From Amniculibacterium aquaticum (GTDB taxonomy: Bacteria > Bacteroidota > Bacteroidia > Flavobacteriales > Weeksellaceae): a stretch of 64,000 nt of DNA. Positions within the stretch are counted from its first letter, which is position 1, and each line of letters opens with the position of its first letter. The notes beneath the pieces are model-generated. The model was not told the origin of the DNA. It did not search any database and saw only the letters and a list, made by a program, of their open reading frames with translations. Location: positions 1-64,000 of the forward strand of contig NZ_REFA01000008.1 in NCBI RefSeq assembly GCF_003852705.1, written 5' to 3'. This document shows positions 26,437-36,424 of this stretch, one piece after another. Position numbers and translations under genes: made by a program.

Positions 26437-27816
26437 ATGACAGTTTTTATTATTGTTTTCTTAACAGCTTTGGCCTCTCTATTTGCAGGGACATTCGGAA
26501 GTGGAAAATGGTCCAGATACTTTGGTATTTTTGGTTTGTTAATCGCTTTGTATGTAAGTTATTTGCCAGAATGTTCATTCTTCGACCAGTACAAAAACAT
26601 GTTCGAATTCGGAGCAAATGCTGCCTTATTTACTAAAATTTCTATTGTAACTACAATATTTATCTTCATCATTGCAGGGTTTGCATTCAGCAATCACAGA
26701 AGTCACCAATCCGAATTGTATGCCTTGATGTTGTTCTCGCTTTGTGGTGGAGTAATACTTTTCAGCTACCAAAATTTAGTAACGCTATTTTTAGGTGTCG
26801 AAATATTGTCCATTCCACTTTATGTATTGGCAGGAGCTAACAAAACCGATCTAAGATCGACAGAGGCATCCATGAAGTATCTTTTGATGGGAGCTTTTGC
26901 AACCGGTTTCTTACTTTTCGGTGTGGCCATGGTCTACGGAACAACAGGAAGCTTTGATTTGTATAAAATTCATGAATTCTCGACCTCTGCAGAAGGAAAT
27001 TTAATGTTCAAATTGGGTGCAATCATGATGTTGGTCGCTTTGGCTTTCAAAGTATCTTTAGCTCCTTTCCACATGTGGAGTCCGGATGTCTATCAAGGTG
27101 CCCCATCATTAATCTCCGTATTTATGATGACGGTGGTAAAAATTTCTGCATTCTTTGGGTTCTTTAGACTTATGACCATTGCTTTCGTAGGTATCATTCC
27201 GGATTGGATTCAGGTTATTGGGGTCTTGGTCATCATTACTTTGCTATTGGCTAATGCTATGGGACTTGCACAAAGCAATGCCAAAAGAATGTTGGCATAC
27301 TCTTCCGTTTCTCACGCTGGGTATATTGCATTAATTTTCTTCGGAATTACCAATGCATCCATTTATAATTTAGCTTTTTACCTATTTGCTTATGCCATTG
27401 CAACCGTTGGTATGTTTATGTCATTAATTTGGGTAGAAAAACTAAAAAGAGAAACTTCTTTTATGGCTTTCAAAGGATTGTCTAAGAACGAGCCTCTAAT
27501 CTCAGTGGTTGCAGCGATTTCCTTAATGTCCATGGCTGGTGTGCCTTTAACTGCTGGTTTTATTGGGAAATTCGGTATTTTTTCTCAAGCTATCGTAACC
27601 AATCCTATGATTGTTATAATTGCAATTTTAGGATCTGCAATCTCAATTGCGTATTATTTGAGACCAATTATAGCCATGTTCTTCTACAAAGAAAGCAGCT
27701 TTAACACGACCGAAAAGGTATCTTTCACTTACAATGCAGTGGCTGTTGTTTTAATTGCTACCATGATTGGTTTAGGTGTTTATCCAGATTTGTTTAAAAT
27801 GATCTTTTCTTTATAA
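26437..27816 (+). CDS. nuoN: NADH-quinone oxidoreductase subunit N
   Basis: 459 residues, third antiporter-like subunit. Key segments are FLGVEILSIPLYVLAG (buried Glu), FKVSLAPFHMWSPDVYQGAPS and YSSVSHAGYIAL. It closes the operon and is followed by a strong terminator. The 91-bp gap before it has no clear promoter box. Confidence 0.97.
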   Translation: MTVFIIVFLTALASLFAGTFGSGKWSRYFGIFGLLIALYVSYLPECSFFDQYKNMFEFGANAALFTKISIVTTIFIFIIAGFAFSNHRSHQSELYALMLFSLCGGVILFSYQNLVTLFLGVEILSIPLYVLAGANKTDLRSTEASMKYLLMGAFATGFLLFGVAMVYGTTGSFDLYKIHEFSTSAEGNLMFKLGAIMMLVALAFKVSLAPFHMWSPDVYQGAPSLISVFMMTVVKISAFFGFFRLMTIAFVGIIPDWIQVIGVLVIITLLLANAMGLAQSNAKRMLAYSSVSHAGYIALIFFGITNASIYNLAFYLFAYAIATVGMFMSLIWVEKLKRETSFMAFKGLSKNEPLISVVAAISLMSMAGVPLTAGFIGKFGIFSQAIVTNPMIVIIAILGSAISIAYYLRPIIAMFFYKESSFNTTEKVSFTYNAVAVVLIATMIGLGVYPDLFKMIFSL

Positions 27817-27837
27817 AGAAGAGTTGAATCATACGAT

Positions 27838-27870
27838 GTCCATTTTCATTTTTGAGAATGGACTTTTTTT
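27838..27870 (+). terminator. Terminator of the nuo operon
   Basis: Ten-base stem GTCCATTTTC / GAGAATGGAC (one wobble) with a 6-base loop, then seven T. Confidence 0.9.
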
Positions 27871-27905
27871 GTTTTATAAAACCAAGCTCTTTCTTTCATA
27901 ATCCC

Positions 27906-27913
27906 TATTTTTG
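27906..27913 (+). promoter_or_regulatory. -7 box for the DbpA-like helicase
   Basis: TATTTTTG, 4 nt before ATG 27918. This rules out the in-frame start at 27852. Confidence 0.6.
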
Positions 27914-27917
27914 CAAA

Positions 27918-29225
27918 ATGAATTTAGAAAACATTCTTCAAAATTTGCAGATTCAGGATATGAATCAAATGCAGAAATCGGCATATAAAGCCTCACAAAA
28001 TCATCAAGACTTGGTGTTGCTTTCCCCTACAGGATCCGGTAAAACACTGGCTTTTTTGTTGCCATTGCTCAGGAATATGAAACCAAATCAAAGTGGCATT
28101 CAGGCTCTTGTATTGGTGCCAGCACGAGAATTGGCTTTACAAATTGAACAAGTTTTCAAGAGCATGAAAACCAATTTTAAGGTAAGCGTATGTTACGGCG
28201 GACACGATAAAAAAATAGAAACCAATAATCTGCAACAAGCTCCGGCTCTTCTTATTGGGACTCCTGGTAGGGTTGCCTATCATCTAAGAAATTCTAATTT
28301 TGATCCCAAATCCATCTCCATGTTGGTTTTGGATGAATTTGATAAATCTTTAGAATTCGGTTTTCAGGAAGATATGGCTTTTATCGTATCCACCATGTCC
28401 AACCTTCAGCAAAGGATTTTAACTTCTGCTACAGCTATGGATGCTATACCCACATTTGCAGGTCTTAAAGATGAAAAAATCCTTTCATTTCTAAAAACTC
28501 AAGAGGTAAAACCCATCTTGCATTTTAGAAAAGTGGAAACTACTGCCGAAGAAAAACTGGAAACTTTATTCAAATTAATTTGTAAAATAGGTGACAAAAG
28601 AACCCTAATTTTCTGCAATCACAGAGATGCTGTCGATCGTATTTCTGAACTTTTAAAACAAAAAGGAATCGAGAGGGAAGTTTTCCATGGCGGTTTAGAG
28701 CAAGACGAAAGAGAAAGGGCTTTGCTAAAATTTAGGAATGATTCTTCACGAGTGCTAATCACAACTGATTTGGCAGCTCGTGGATTGGATATTCCGGAAG
28801 TAGAGTCCATAGTTCATTATCAATTGCCTCCAAAAGAAGATGCTTTTATCCATAGAAACGGAAGGACTGCCAGGATGAATGCCAAAGGTTTTGTATATCT
28901 CATCATGTCCGAAGACGAAGATTTTCCATTTATTAAAAACGATATTGCCGTAGAAAGTTTGGTGGAACGATACAAAATTCCACAGAAAACTCCTTTTCAA
29001 ACCATCTACATCAGTGCCGGGAAAAAAGATAAAGTAAATAAAGTGGACATCGTAGGCTATCTTATCAAAAAGGGAAAACTGAACAAAGACGAAGTGGGCT
29101 TGATAGAGGTTAAAGACAATACTTCTTTCGTAGCAGTCGACAGGAAAAAAATCCAAGATTGTCTTATTCATTTGTCTAAAGAACGCTTGAAAAACAAAAA
29201 AGTTAAAATTGAAGTAGCTTATTAA
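27918..29225 (+). CDS. DEAD-box family RNA helicase, DbpA-like
   Basis: 435 residues from ATG 27918. Walker A is SPTGSGKT. Motif II reads DEFD, where most of the family has DEAD. SAT motif, then HRNGRTAR (motif VI) in the second RecA domain. The last 75 residues (TIYISAGKKDKVNKVDIVGYL ... SFVAVDRKKIQDCL) match the DbpA C-terminal RNA-binding domain, which targets 23S helix 92. Role inferred: 50S subunit maturation. It has its own promoter; the M28 peptidase gene follows after 18 nt. Confidence 0.85.
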   Translation: MNLENILQNLQIQDMNQMQKSAYKASQNHQDLVLLSPTGSGKTLAFLLPLLRNMKPNQSGIQALVLVPARELALQIEQVFKSMKTNFKVSVCYGGHDKKIETNNLQQAPALLIGTPGRVAYHLRNSNFDPKSISMLVLDEFDKSLEFGFQEDMAFIVSTMSNLQQRILTSATAMDAIPTFAGLKDEKILSFLKTQEVKPILHFRKVETTAEEKLETLFKLICKIGDKRTLIFCNHRDAVDRISELLKQKGIEREVFHGGLEQDERERALLKFRNDSSRVLITTDLAARGLDIPEVESIVHYQLPPKEDAFIHRNGRTARMNAKGFVYLIMSEDEDFPFIKNDIAVESLVERYKIPQKTPFQTIYISAGKKDKVNKVDIVGYLIKKGKLNKDEVGLIEVKDNTSFVAVDRKKIQDCLIHLSKERLKNKKVKIEVAY

Positions 29226-29243
29226 ACTCAAATTTTTTTTTAA

Positions 29244-30185
29244 ATGAAAATTGCATCAATCCTGTTTTTCATGGCATTTTCCATGTTTTGTTTTGGTCAA
29301 AATGCTGAAGTATCTGAGAAAAATATCAAAAAGAACATCTATTTTTTGTCTTCGGATAAAATGAAAGGCAGACAGACCGGAAGCAAACAAATAGAAAAAA
29401 CGGCTCGATTTATTGAGAAGCAATTCAAGAAAATGGGGCTACAACCTTTGGGGAATATCGGTTTTAGACAGCATTTTACAGCGAAAGTGAAAAGAGTTGT
29501 TGTATCCGATAGTTTGAGGAAAGCCAGTAACATCATTGGTTTCTTGGATAATGGAGCTGAAAAAACCATTGTCATTGGTGCTCATTATGACCACATTGGT
29601 TTTGGTGAATTGGGTAATTCTAAAGATGATAAATCAAATATTGGCAAAATCCATAACGGTGCCGATGACAATGCATCTGGAGTTGCCGGATTATTAGAAT
29701 TAGCCAGAGTATATTCACAAAACGGTATCAAAGAAAAACACAATATTTTGTTTATCGCTTTCTGTGCTGAAGAATTGGGATTGTTGGGATCAAAATATTT
29801 CGTGGAAAATCCAACACTTCCTTTACAAAATATCTTATGGATGCTCAATATGGACATGATCGGTCGTTATTCCAAAGAGAATAAACTTGCCGTTATCGGT
29901 TACGGTACAAGTGCTGAGTTTAAAAAAGTTTTTGAAAATGTTAAAACCAATCTAAGTTTGAATTTAAGTAAAGACGGTCGTGGCGGTTCCGATCAAACCT
30001 CTTTTTATGATAAAAAAATTCCCGTTTTATTTTTTCATACCGGTGGACATCCAGATTACCACAAGCATGGTGATGATGCGGATAAAATCAATTATCGAGA
30101 TTTAATTTCCATTTTAGATGTAGAAATTTCTGTGATCAACGAAACCATGAAATTTTCCAATATGGATTTTGTATGGACCAATTAA
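29244..30185 (+). CDS. Secreted M28-family aminopeptidase
   Basis: 313 residues. Signal peptide of about 18 residues ending in CFG. The M28 zinc ligands are visible in order: VIGAHYDHIG, HNGADDNASG, FCAEELGLLGS (catalytic Glu and ligand), MLNMDMIGR and HTGGHPDYHKHGDD. It probably trims peptides in the periplasm or outside the cell. It ends at a bidirectional terminator. Confidence 0.9.
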   Translation: MKIASILFFMAFSMFCFGQNAEVSEKNIKKNIYFLSSDKMKGRQTGSKQIEKTARFIEKQFKKMGLQPLGNIGFRQHFTAKVKRVVVSDSLRKASNIIGFLDNGAEKTIVIGAHYDHIGFGELGNSKDDKSNIGKIHNGADDNASGVAGLLELARVYSQNGIKEKHNILFIAFCAEELGLLGSKYFVENPTLPLQNILWMLNMDMIGRYSKENKLAVIGYGTSAEFKKVFENVKTNLSLNLSKDGRGGSDQTSFYDKKIPVLFFHTGGHPDYHKHGDDADKINYRDLISILDVEISVINETMKFSNMDFVWTN

Positions 30186-30226
30186 AAAAATACCGTATTC
30201 GACTTTGTCAAATACGGTATTTTTTA
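30184..30226. terminator. Bidirectional terminator between convergent genes
   Basis: AATACCGTATT / AATACGGTATT stem with a run of A before and T after it. It serves the M28 gene (+) and the exported protein gene (-). Confidence 0.9.
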
Positions 30227-30239
30227 ATATTAAAATTTG

Positions 30240-30785
30240 TTACGGTTTCCAATAAGTCCATTTGTTACCATTAAATACGGCCAATCGTTTGGCACCAGTT
30301 TTATTGACATAAACCATCATACCTGGAGCAGGATCAGGAATGTTGTTGGTGTCTAAAACCATGGGCAATACCATGGCTTTGTTTGGTGATTCTAAAACCA
30401 ATACACCGTCGGCAGTGCTTGTGTTGGATCCGATAATTACTTTAGCGCCGGTAACTTCAGTGACATTGGGCTGGTTGGTTAGTGCGCTTGTAATATTTGC
30501 GGTGTTGGCACTGCTCAGATTTTGCCAAGTTCCGTTGTAATACATCACTTTGGCGCTGGTTGCGGTACTTGCGTCCAAGAGTATAGTGCCTTCGGTTAGA
30601 CTAGAACCGGTAGGAATGGTTCTTACATAAGGTAAGATAATTCCTTTGTTTTGACCTGCAGCAAATTCTAATAAAACGGAGGTCTTTTGTGCTGCAGGTA
30701 CAGTTCCTACGGCATCTCCGATAATCACTTGTGAGTATCCTAAATTAAACAAAAGGATGCTTAGGATGGAAAATATAGTTTTCAT
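30240..30785 (-). CDS. Exported protein with Bacteroidota surface C-terminal module
   Basis: 181 residues. Signal peptide MKTIFSILSILLFNLGYSQ. A first beta-rich part has NKGIILPYVRTIPTGSSLTEGTILLDAS and KVMYYNGTWQNLS; a second ends in PAPGMMVYVNKTGAKRLAVFNGNKWTYW. The repeated pattern (glycine-bounded GTI/GMMVY, then YNG.W) is the same as at the end of the RCC1 protein next door. Found on many Bacteroidota adhesin-like proteins. Function unknown; cell surface or periplasm. Confidence 0.7.
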   Translation of the reverse strand: MKTIFSILSILLFNLGYSQVIIGDAVGTVPAAQKTSVLLEFAAGQNKGIILPYVRTIPTGSSLTEGTILLDASTATSAKVMYYNGTWQNLSSANTANITSALTNQPNVTEVTGAKVIIGSNTSTADGVLVLESPNKAMVLPMVLDTNNIPDPAPGMMVYVNKTGAKRLAVFNGNKWTYWKP

Positions 30786-30827
30786 AATTGTGTTGTATTT
30801 AAAATGTTAGTAAATCTGAAAATGTTT

Positions 30828-32769
30828 TTATGGACATCCTGGGATATTGAAGCATTTCCAAGCTCCATCAGAATAGATTTTTAAACATTTATCGGTAGTG
30901 TCATAGACCATCATACCTTCTTGAGGGTTGGTAATATTTGTTAAATTAGCTTTTGCAATTCTAGTCACTACAAATCCTTTGGTATTGGACTCTAATGCAA
31001 TATGTCCGGATTTTCTCAACATAGGCCAATTGTCGGTGTTTCCAGAGCCTGCTCTTTTCAATAAGGTGATACCTTCTTTTGTTGCAGGTCCATTATTAGG
31101 TGTATAAGGAGAGTTATAACAAATACAACTTGCATATCCTGGATCTGTAGGTACATAATAAGTCACATGTACAGTTGAATATGGAGGGTTAGGACAGTCA
31201 CCTTCAAAGAAAGCATAGTATGTACCAGGACCTACCATGAACGGAGTAACGATTTCTGTACCAGGTGTTTTAGTTGTAGTAGTATACCAATGTAAAGTCT
31301 GTCCAAGAGGTACTGTTCCTACAAATGCAGTATTGATATTAACCGTCGTATTAGGACAGATTTTTAAATCTTGAACTGCAGGTACAGTAGCGGCTCCACA
31401 AAGGTTTAATGGTGCAGTATTGGCAAAATTATACAATGGTTCATAAGCATTTGTTGTTGTGCCATCAGCCATACTACCGTTGATTCTATGTCCCACATAT
31501 CCGAATTTAAAGGTACATTTCTTAACTACCATGGTGGTATGCCCACCGGTTTCTACTGCCATTAATACATCAGTGCTGAGGATCCCAGTTGTACCGTCAT
31601 TTAATAATTCAGGATCATAATTACTACCTTCGTTTTGTTGTGCAAGCATTCTACCTCCATTGTTACCCCATCGGTAGATGGTTCCATCAGATCTTAAAGC
31701 ATTAATTGCTGGATCATTTCGATCGTGTTCTTGGGGGCTGATCCAAGCAACATTGTCCATGGCTGTACCATTTGTTTTTTCTACGATTACCCAAGATTTT
31801 CTTTCGTTGGTGGTAAAATCTCCTAATTGTTTGTTTCCATTTGCTCCCAAACTATAAAGTTTACCATCGGATGCTAGTAAAAAATAACTGTTACTACCTC
31901 CAGCTGTAGTGGTCATCCCAATCATTTTAACATACGGAACAGATCCAGGATAAGTTCCAGTTACGGCTCCTGGTTTGTTCATTAAAGTAGCATAGTTTAA
32001 TTGCAGAGGCGCATTTCCGTCACCTTTGTAGGCACCGGTACCCCAAGTGTAAATGTTACCATCACCGGTTAGGGCAAACATGGCTCCATGAACCCCTCGG
32101 ATTACTTTGATATCACTAAGATTGGTGGTAGAGTTGGTTTTTATTCTATGCCATTTGTTGGTGATACCAGTAGTACCATCACCATTTTTACTATTGGTAC
32201 CAGAAAGGATGTAACCGGCTCCGGAATTGGTAACAATAGCAAGGGTTAGATAAGATCCAAACATCATTTTTACATCGGTTGGTGCTACACCATCAGGTAA
32301 TCCTGTGGTATTGGTAGCGCTTCCCCCTTCTGTTAAAATTGAAACGGAATTGAATGCATTACTGCTTGTTAATGCGCCAGCAATTAGATTGTTTTCTACT
32401 CCCCATACATATAATCCTGTTGTGGTTAACACCGCCATTTGGTCGTTATTGATGGAGTTAGAGCCAACTGCTGTTTTTAGGATAGTCCCAGTGTAGGAAA
32501 ATCCATTAGCTGGGATTACTTTTGTAGTCACTAAAAGGTGTGAGGCTCCAGTGCTAGCTGCATTTTCCCCCCCAAGTGAGAACATCACCATTGGCTTCTC
32601 TAACTAAAGAAGAGTGGAAGTTGGATAATAAGTTGTCGTATTCAATCGTGTTGGGATCAACACTGTTAAGGTATGAATTCGAGTTACAAGCCGTTTGAGA
32701 ATAAAGGTTGTAAGATGTGAACAGTAGGAGTACCCCTACCGCTTTCATTAAATTTTTTAAGCGTATCAT
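30828..32769 (-). pseudogene. RCC1-repeat exported protein, split by a G7 run
   Basis: Start ATG 32769 (MIRLKNL), signal peptide ending near LYSQ. The first frame runs through NGDVLTWGGKCS and stops at 32554-32556. The second frame carries the rest from LGGENAAS at 32574 to 30828. A run of seven G (coding strand, 32566-32572) lies at the switch; six G would give a continuous LTWGENAASTGASHLL, matching the WG.N pattern of RCC1 blades. Later blades include NIYTWGTGAYKGDG, KLYSLGANGNKQLGD and TIYRWGNNGGRML. The C-terminal module GMMVYDTTDKCLKIYSDGAWKCF resembles the neighbour at 30240. The repaired product would be about 646 residues. Mutation, phase variation or a sequencing error are all possible. 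Confidence 0.8.
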
Positions 32770-32865
32770 TTTTTTTTGTTTTGAAGGTTTATAGTTTACT
32801 TGAATGATCAATGCATTCAAATAGTTCTTTCCGGTACAATTTTATTTAAAGATTGTTGAAAGAAA

Positions 32866-33510
32866 TTAGTTTTTAAGATAACTTAAAAAAGGAGGGGGAC
32901 GATTTCTAGAACTTATCAATAAGTATGAAATTAGTATTAATAAAATAAATGCAATAATTAAATTGATTACGAATGCATTAACACTAAGAGGGTAATTTAT
33001 TGTTGGATTCCAAAATTTGAAATGATTTTTGAAAGTCGGCAACAATATGTTTTTCTCTTCAATTTTTTGTCGATACAAACTTTGTTGACTTGAAGTATAG
33101 AATGTTATGGTCTTATAAAGAGGTTTTACTAGTCCTGTTTTGTTTATAGAAACGGTTGTTTTGGATGGATTTCTATGGGGTTTTGGCTGTGCAACGGAAA
33201 GGTTTTTATTAATGATTTTACCGTTGTTAAATTCAGTAGGATTTATTATCGTTGCTCCTTTTTCTACTGCAATGATTTCTAATTGGACAGAAGTATTGTT
33301 TTTTTGAACTTGCTCCAATTTAGAAGCGTTGTCGGTAATAACAGTTGCGCCATTTAAAATGAAAATACGAGTGTTTAGACTGTCCTTTTCAAGTTGATGG
33401 GAAAAATTGTTGCCAAAAAAAAGTTGAGAAATGATTAGAAATAAAAACACTAAGGAACGCCCTACCAACAAGGTAGAGAACTCCTTAGTGTTTGTGTACT
33501 TCTTTTTCAT
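32866..33510 (-). CDS. Exported, C-terminally membrane-anchored protein of unknown function
   Basis: 214 residues. N-terminal hydrophobic segment (SLVFLFLIISQLFFG) acts as a signal sequence; the polar middle is rich in Asn and Thr (ILNGATVITDNASKL); a C-terminal membrane helix (FVINLIIAFILLILISYLLI) is followed by a short basic tail. No family recognised. It lies upstream of the RCC1 gene in the same orientation with a 96-bp gap. Codons 7-21 form the hairpin described at 33441-33490. Confidence 0.6.
   Translation of the reverse strand: MKKKYTNTKEFSTLLVGRSLVFLFLIISQLFFGNNFSHQLEKDSLNTRIFILNGATVITDNASKLEQVQKNNTSVQLEIIAVEKGATIINPTEFNNGKIINKNLSVAQPKPHRNPSKTTVSINKTGLVKPLYKTITFYTSSQQSLYRQKIEEKNILLPTFKNHFKFWNPTINYPLSVNAFVINLIIAFILLILISYLLISSRNRPPPFLSYLKN
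33441..33490 (-). promoter_or_regulatory. Terminator-like hairpin inside the 5' coding region
   Basis: CACTAAGGA (33448-33456) pairs with TCCTTAGTG (33482-33490), and CTACC pairs with GGTAG inside it, with symmetric 5-base internal loops and an AACAA loop. On the minus strand the stem is followed by TTTTTAT. It lies about 20 nt after the ATG of the 214-residue gene, so it could stop transcription early or fold over the start of the mRNA. Function is inferred from structure only. Confidence 0.5.
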
Positions 33511-33551
33511 CTTGTGTTGGAATTATCATTTGTGTGGATCTAATTCCTATG

Positions 33552-33559
33552 CAAATATA
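33552..33559 (-). promoter_or_regulatory. -7 box for the 214-residue gene
   Basis: TATATTTG on the minus strand, 41 nt before the ATG. A TTTG at 33577-33580 (minus strand) sits 17 nt upstream, matching the -33 element spacing. Confidence 0.65.
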
Positions 33560-33789
33560 CTCAAAAAGCAACACCTCAAAAGGGGAAAAAGACTGTATTT
33601 GAAATGGCAGATCTTAATAAATTAATCAAAATGGTGTGAATGATTTTAAATTTTTCTTCAAAAAAATATGTTTATCAGAGTAATGTTTTTTACTTTATTA
33701 CGATTGGGTTAAAATATTTTTTATTATTTTTTATTTGACTTATTTTGATAAATCTAAAAGAAGTATGGAATTGACAAAAAATAAATTAT

Positions 33790-33797
33790 TATTTTTG
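33790..33797 (+). promoter_or_regulatory. -7 box for thrS
   Basis: TATTTTTG, 24 nt before ATG 33822. It favours 33822 over the in-frame starts at 33735 and 33765. Confidence 0.6.
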
Positions 33798-33821
33798 CCT
33801 ATTAAATTTTTAAGCAAGAAA

Positions 33822-35759
33822 ATGGTTAAAATTACTCTTCCGGATGGAAGCATCAAAGAATTTGAAAATAAAGTAACCCCAATTGAGGTTGCAAAATCGA
33901 TAAGCGAAGGTTTGGCTCGAAATACCATTTCGGCAATTGTAAACGATAAACAGGTCGAAATTACAACAGAGATCGATCAAGATGCTTCGTTACAATTATT
34001 GACTTGGAACGATGATATGGGTAAGAAAGCATTTTGGCACTCTTCTGCCCATCTTTTAGCACAAGCAATTCTAGCGTATTTTCCTGATGCAAAATTAACC
34101 ATTGGTCCTGCAATTGAAAATGGATTTTACTATGATGTCGATTTTGGAGATCAGTCTCTAAGTGAGAAAGATTTTGAAAAAATTGAAAAGAAAATGTTGG
34201 AAAATGCTAAAAAAGATTCAACTTTTCATCTGTATGCCGTGTCAAAAGCAGATGCTCTAAAAGAGTATGAAGGTAACCCTTTCAAAACCGAGTTGATCCA
34301 AAATTTAGAAGACGGAGAAATTACCTTCTGCAAACACGATGACTTTACTGACCTGTGTCGTGGTGGTCATATCCCATCAACAGGAATTGTGAAAGCCGTA
34401 AAAATTCTGAATGCTGCAGGGGCTTATTGGAGAGGAAACGAAAAAAATCCTCAATTGACCAGGGTTTACGGTATTTCTTTCCCAAAACAAAAAGAACTAA
34501 CAGAATACTTAGAGAGATTAGAGGAAGCGAAAAGAAGAGACCATAGAAAATTAGGGAAAGAACTGGGGATTTTTGCTTTTTCAGAAAAAGTAGGTGCCGG
34601 CTTACCATTGTGGTTGCCAAAAGGTGCAGCTCTAAGAAAAAAACTTGAAAATTTTCTTTCCGAAGCTCAGAAAAAAGCGGGTTACGAATTTGTAATGACG
34701 CCGCACATCGGTAACATTGATTTGTATAAAACATCAGGGCATTACGAAAAATATGGTGCAGACAGTTTCCAATCCATTAAAACACCAAATGAAGGCGAAG
34801 AGTTTTTCCTAAAACCTATGAACTGCCCTCACCACTGCGAGATTTACAAAGTAGGACAGTGGTCGTACAGAGATTTGCCCAAAAGATATGCAGAGTTTGG
34901 AACGGTATATCGTTACGAACAATCCGGTGAGTTGCATGGGTTAACCAGAGTTAGAGGTTTTACACAAGACGATGCCCACCTTTTCTGTACTCCGGATCAA
35001 TTGTTAAAAGAATTTGAAGGAGTAATCGATTTGGTTATGTATGTATTCAATTCTTTAGGATTTTCAGATTTCGTAACTCAAGTTTCTTTAAGAGATCAAG
35101 AAAATAGAGATAAATACATCGGTTCCGACGAGAATTGGGAAAAAGCAGAAAATGCAATTATCCAAGCAGCCAAAAATAAAGGCTTAAAAACGGTTGTAGA
35201 GTACGGTGAAGCAGCGTTCTACGGTCCGAAATTGGATTTCATGGTCAAAGATGCATTGGGTAGAAGCTGGCAGTTAGGAACCATTCAGGTAGATTATAAT
35301 TTGCCTGAACGATTTGATCTTTGGTACACCGGAAATGACAACGAAAAGCACAGACCGGTGATGATACATCGTGCTCCGTTTGGATCTATGGAAAGATTTA
35401 TCGCAATTTTATTAGAAAATACAGCCGGAGACTTCCCGTTGTGGTTAAGTCCGGAACAATATATTATTCTACCAATTTCAGAAAAATATGTAGATTATGC
35501 GAAAAAAGTTTCTCAATTGTTAGAAAATCACGAAATTAGCGGTTTGGTAGATGAGAGAAACGAGAAAACGGGTAAAAAAATTAGAGATGCTGAATTGAAA
35601 AAGATCCCATTCATGCTAGTTGTGGGAGAAAATGAAGAAAACGAAGCAACCGTTTCTGTTAGAAGACGAGGAGAAGGCGATCTTGGAGTTATGAAAATTG
35701 AAGATTTTATCCAGTATTTTAAGAAAGCTGCAGATACAGGTTTTGAATTTGGTAAATAA
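33822..35759 (+). CDS. thrS: Threonyl-tRNA synthetase
   Basis: 645 residues from ATG 33822. TGS domain ([14 protein letters not shown], 1-60), editing domain with [11 protein letters not shown] and the DLCRGGHIP zinc-type motif, class II catalytic core ([58 protein letters not shown]) and anticodon-binding domain at the end. Charges tRNA-Thr and proofreads Ser. Followed 71 nt later by infC. Confidence 0.97.
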   Translation: MVKITLPDGSIKEFENKVTPIEVAKSISEGLARNTISAIVNDKQVEITTEIDQDASLQLLTWNDDMGKKAFWHSSAHLLAQAILAYFPDAKLTIGPAIENGFYYDVDFGDQSLSEKDFEKIEKKMLENAKKDSTFHLYAVSKADALKEYEGNPFKTELIQNLEDGEITFCKHDDFTDLCRGGHIPSTGIVKAVKILNAAGAYWRGNEKNPQLTRVYGISFPKQKELTEYLERLEEAKRRDHRKLGKELGIFAFSEKVGAGLPLWLPKGAALRKKLENFLSEAQKKAGYEFVMTPHIGNIDLYKTSGHYEKYGADSFQSIKTPNEGEEFFLKPMNCPHHCEIYKVGQWSYRDLPKRYAEFGTVYRYEQSGELHGLTRVRGFTQDDAHLFCTPDQLLKEFEGVIDLVMYVFNSLGFSDFVTQVSLRDQENRDKYIGSDENWEKAENAIIQAAKNKGLKTVVEYGEAAFYGPKLDFMVKDALGRSWQLGTIQVDYNLPERFDLWYTGNDNEKHRPVMIHRAPFGSMERFIAILLENTAGDFPLWLSPEQYIILPISEKYVDYAKKVSQLLENHEISGLVDERNEKTGKKIRDAELKKIPFMLVVGENEENEATVSVRRRGEGDLGVMKIEDFIQYFKKAADTGFEFGK

Positions 35760-35800
35760 AACCTGGAATAATAAAAGTGTAACATTTAAAACATACGACA

Positions 35801-36364
35801 ATAGCACAGAAATTTAACAACAGAGGAGGGATGCGCAGACCGATGCAAAAAGAGGATGCACATCAAATTAACGAAAAAATCCGCGCTAAGGAACTTCGTT
35901 TAGTAGGCGATAATGTAGAGCCTGGGATTTACCCAATTGAGAAAGCAAGAGAACTTGCCGAACAATTAGAATTGGATTTAGTAGTAATATCCGACAAGCA
36001 AGATTTGTACATCGCTAGAATTTTAGACTACAAAAAATTCCTTTTCGAACAAAAGAAAAAACAAAAGGAATTAAAGGCAAAGCAAGTTAAAGTAGTGGTA
36101 AAAGAAATCCGCTTTGGTCCTCAGACTGATGAACACGATTATGAGTTCAAAAAGAAACATGCTGAAAAATTCTTGGAAGAAGGATCAAAATTAAAGACTT
36201 ATGTGTTTTTTAAAGGTCGTTCAATTATCTTTAAAGACCAAGGGGAGATTTTATTGTTAAAATTAGCTCAAGAGCTAGAACATGTAGGAAAGGTAGATCA
36301 ATTGCCTAAATTAGAAGGTAAAAGAATGATTATGATGATGAGCCCTAAGAAGCCTGCAAAATAA
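35801..36364 (+). CDS. infC: Translation initiation factor IF-3
   Basis: The first ATG is 35831 (177 residues), but the in-frame sequence upstream from ATA 35801 (AQKFNNRGG) looks protein-like. IF-3 genes commonly use a rare start codon for autoregulation, so I place the likely start at 35801. A run GAGGAGGG just before 35831 is too close to serve that ATG as a Shine-Dalgarno site. The IF-3 N domain ([23 protein letters not shown]) and C domain ([26 protein letters not shown]) are complete. rpmI and rplT, its usual partners, do not follow. Confidence 0.85.
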   Translation: MAQKFNNRGGMRRPMQKEDAHQINEKIRAKELRLVGDNVEPGIYPIEKARELAEQLELDLVVISDKQDLYIARILDYKKFLFEQKKKQKELKAKQVKVVVKEIRFGPQTDEHDYEFKKKHAEKFLEEGSKLKTYVFFKGRSIIFKDQGEILLLKLAQELEHVGKVDQLPKLEGKRMIMMMSPKKPAK

Positions 36365-36383
36365 TCAGATAAAATAATAAGCA

Positions 36384-36414
36384 AAGAATCGAGATTTCTC
36401 GGTTCTTTTTTTTT
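36384..36414 (+). terminator. Terminator of infC
   Basis: Ten-base stem AAGAATCGAG / CTCGGTTCTT with an ATTT loop, then a long T-run. Confidence 0.9.
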
Positions 36415-36424
36415 GCATAAAAAA

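Noticed and set aside
27918-29225. DEFD in motif II as a sign of an inactive helicase
   Set aside because: The catalytic Asp and Glu are kept and only the last two positions vary, which is tolerated in this superfamily.
32554-32600. Programmed ribosomal frameshift in the RCC1 gene
   Set aside because: A G7 run alone is not a known efficient frameshift signal here and no downstream stem was seen; mutation or slipped-strand variation is simpler.
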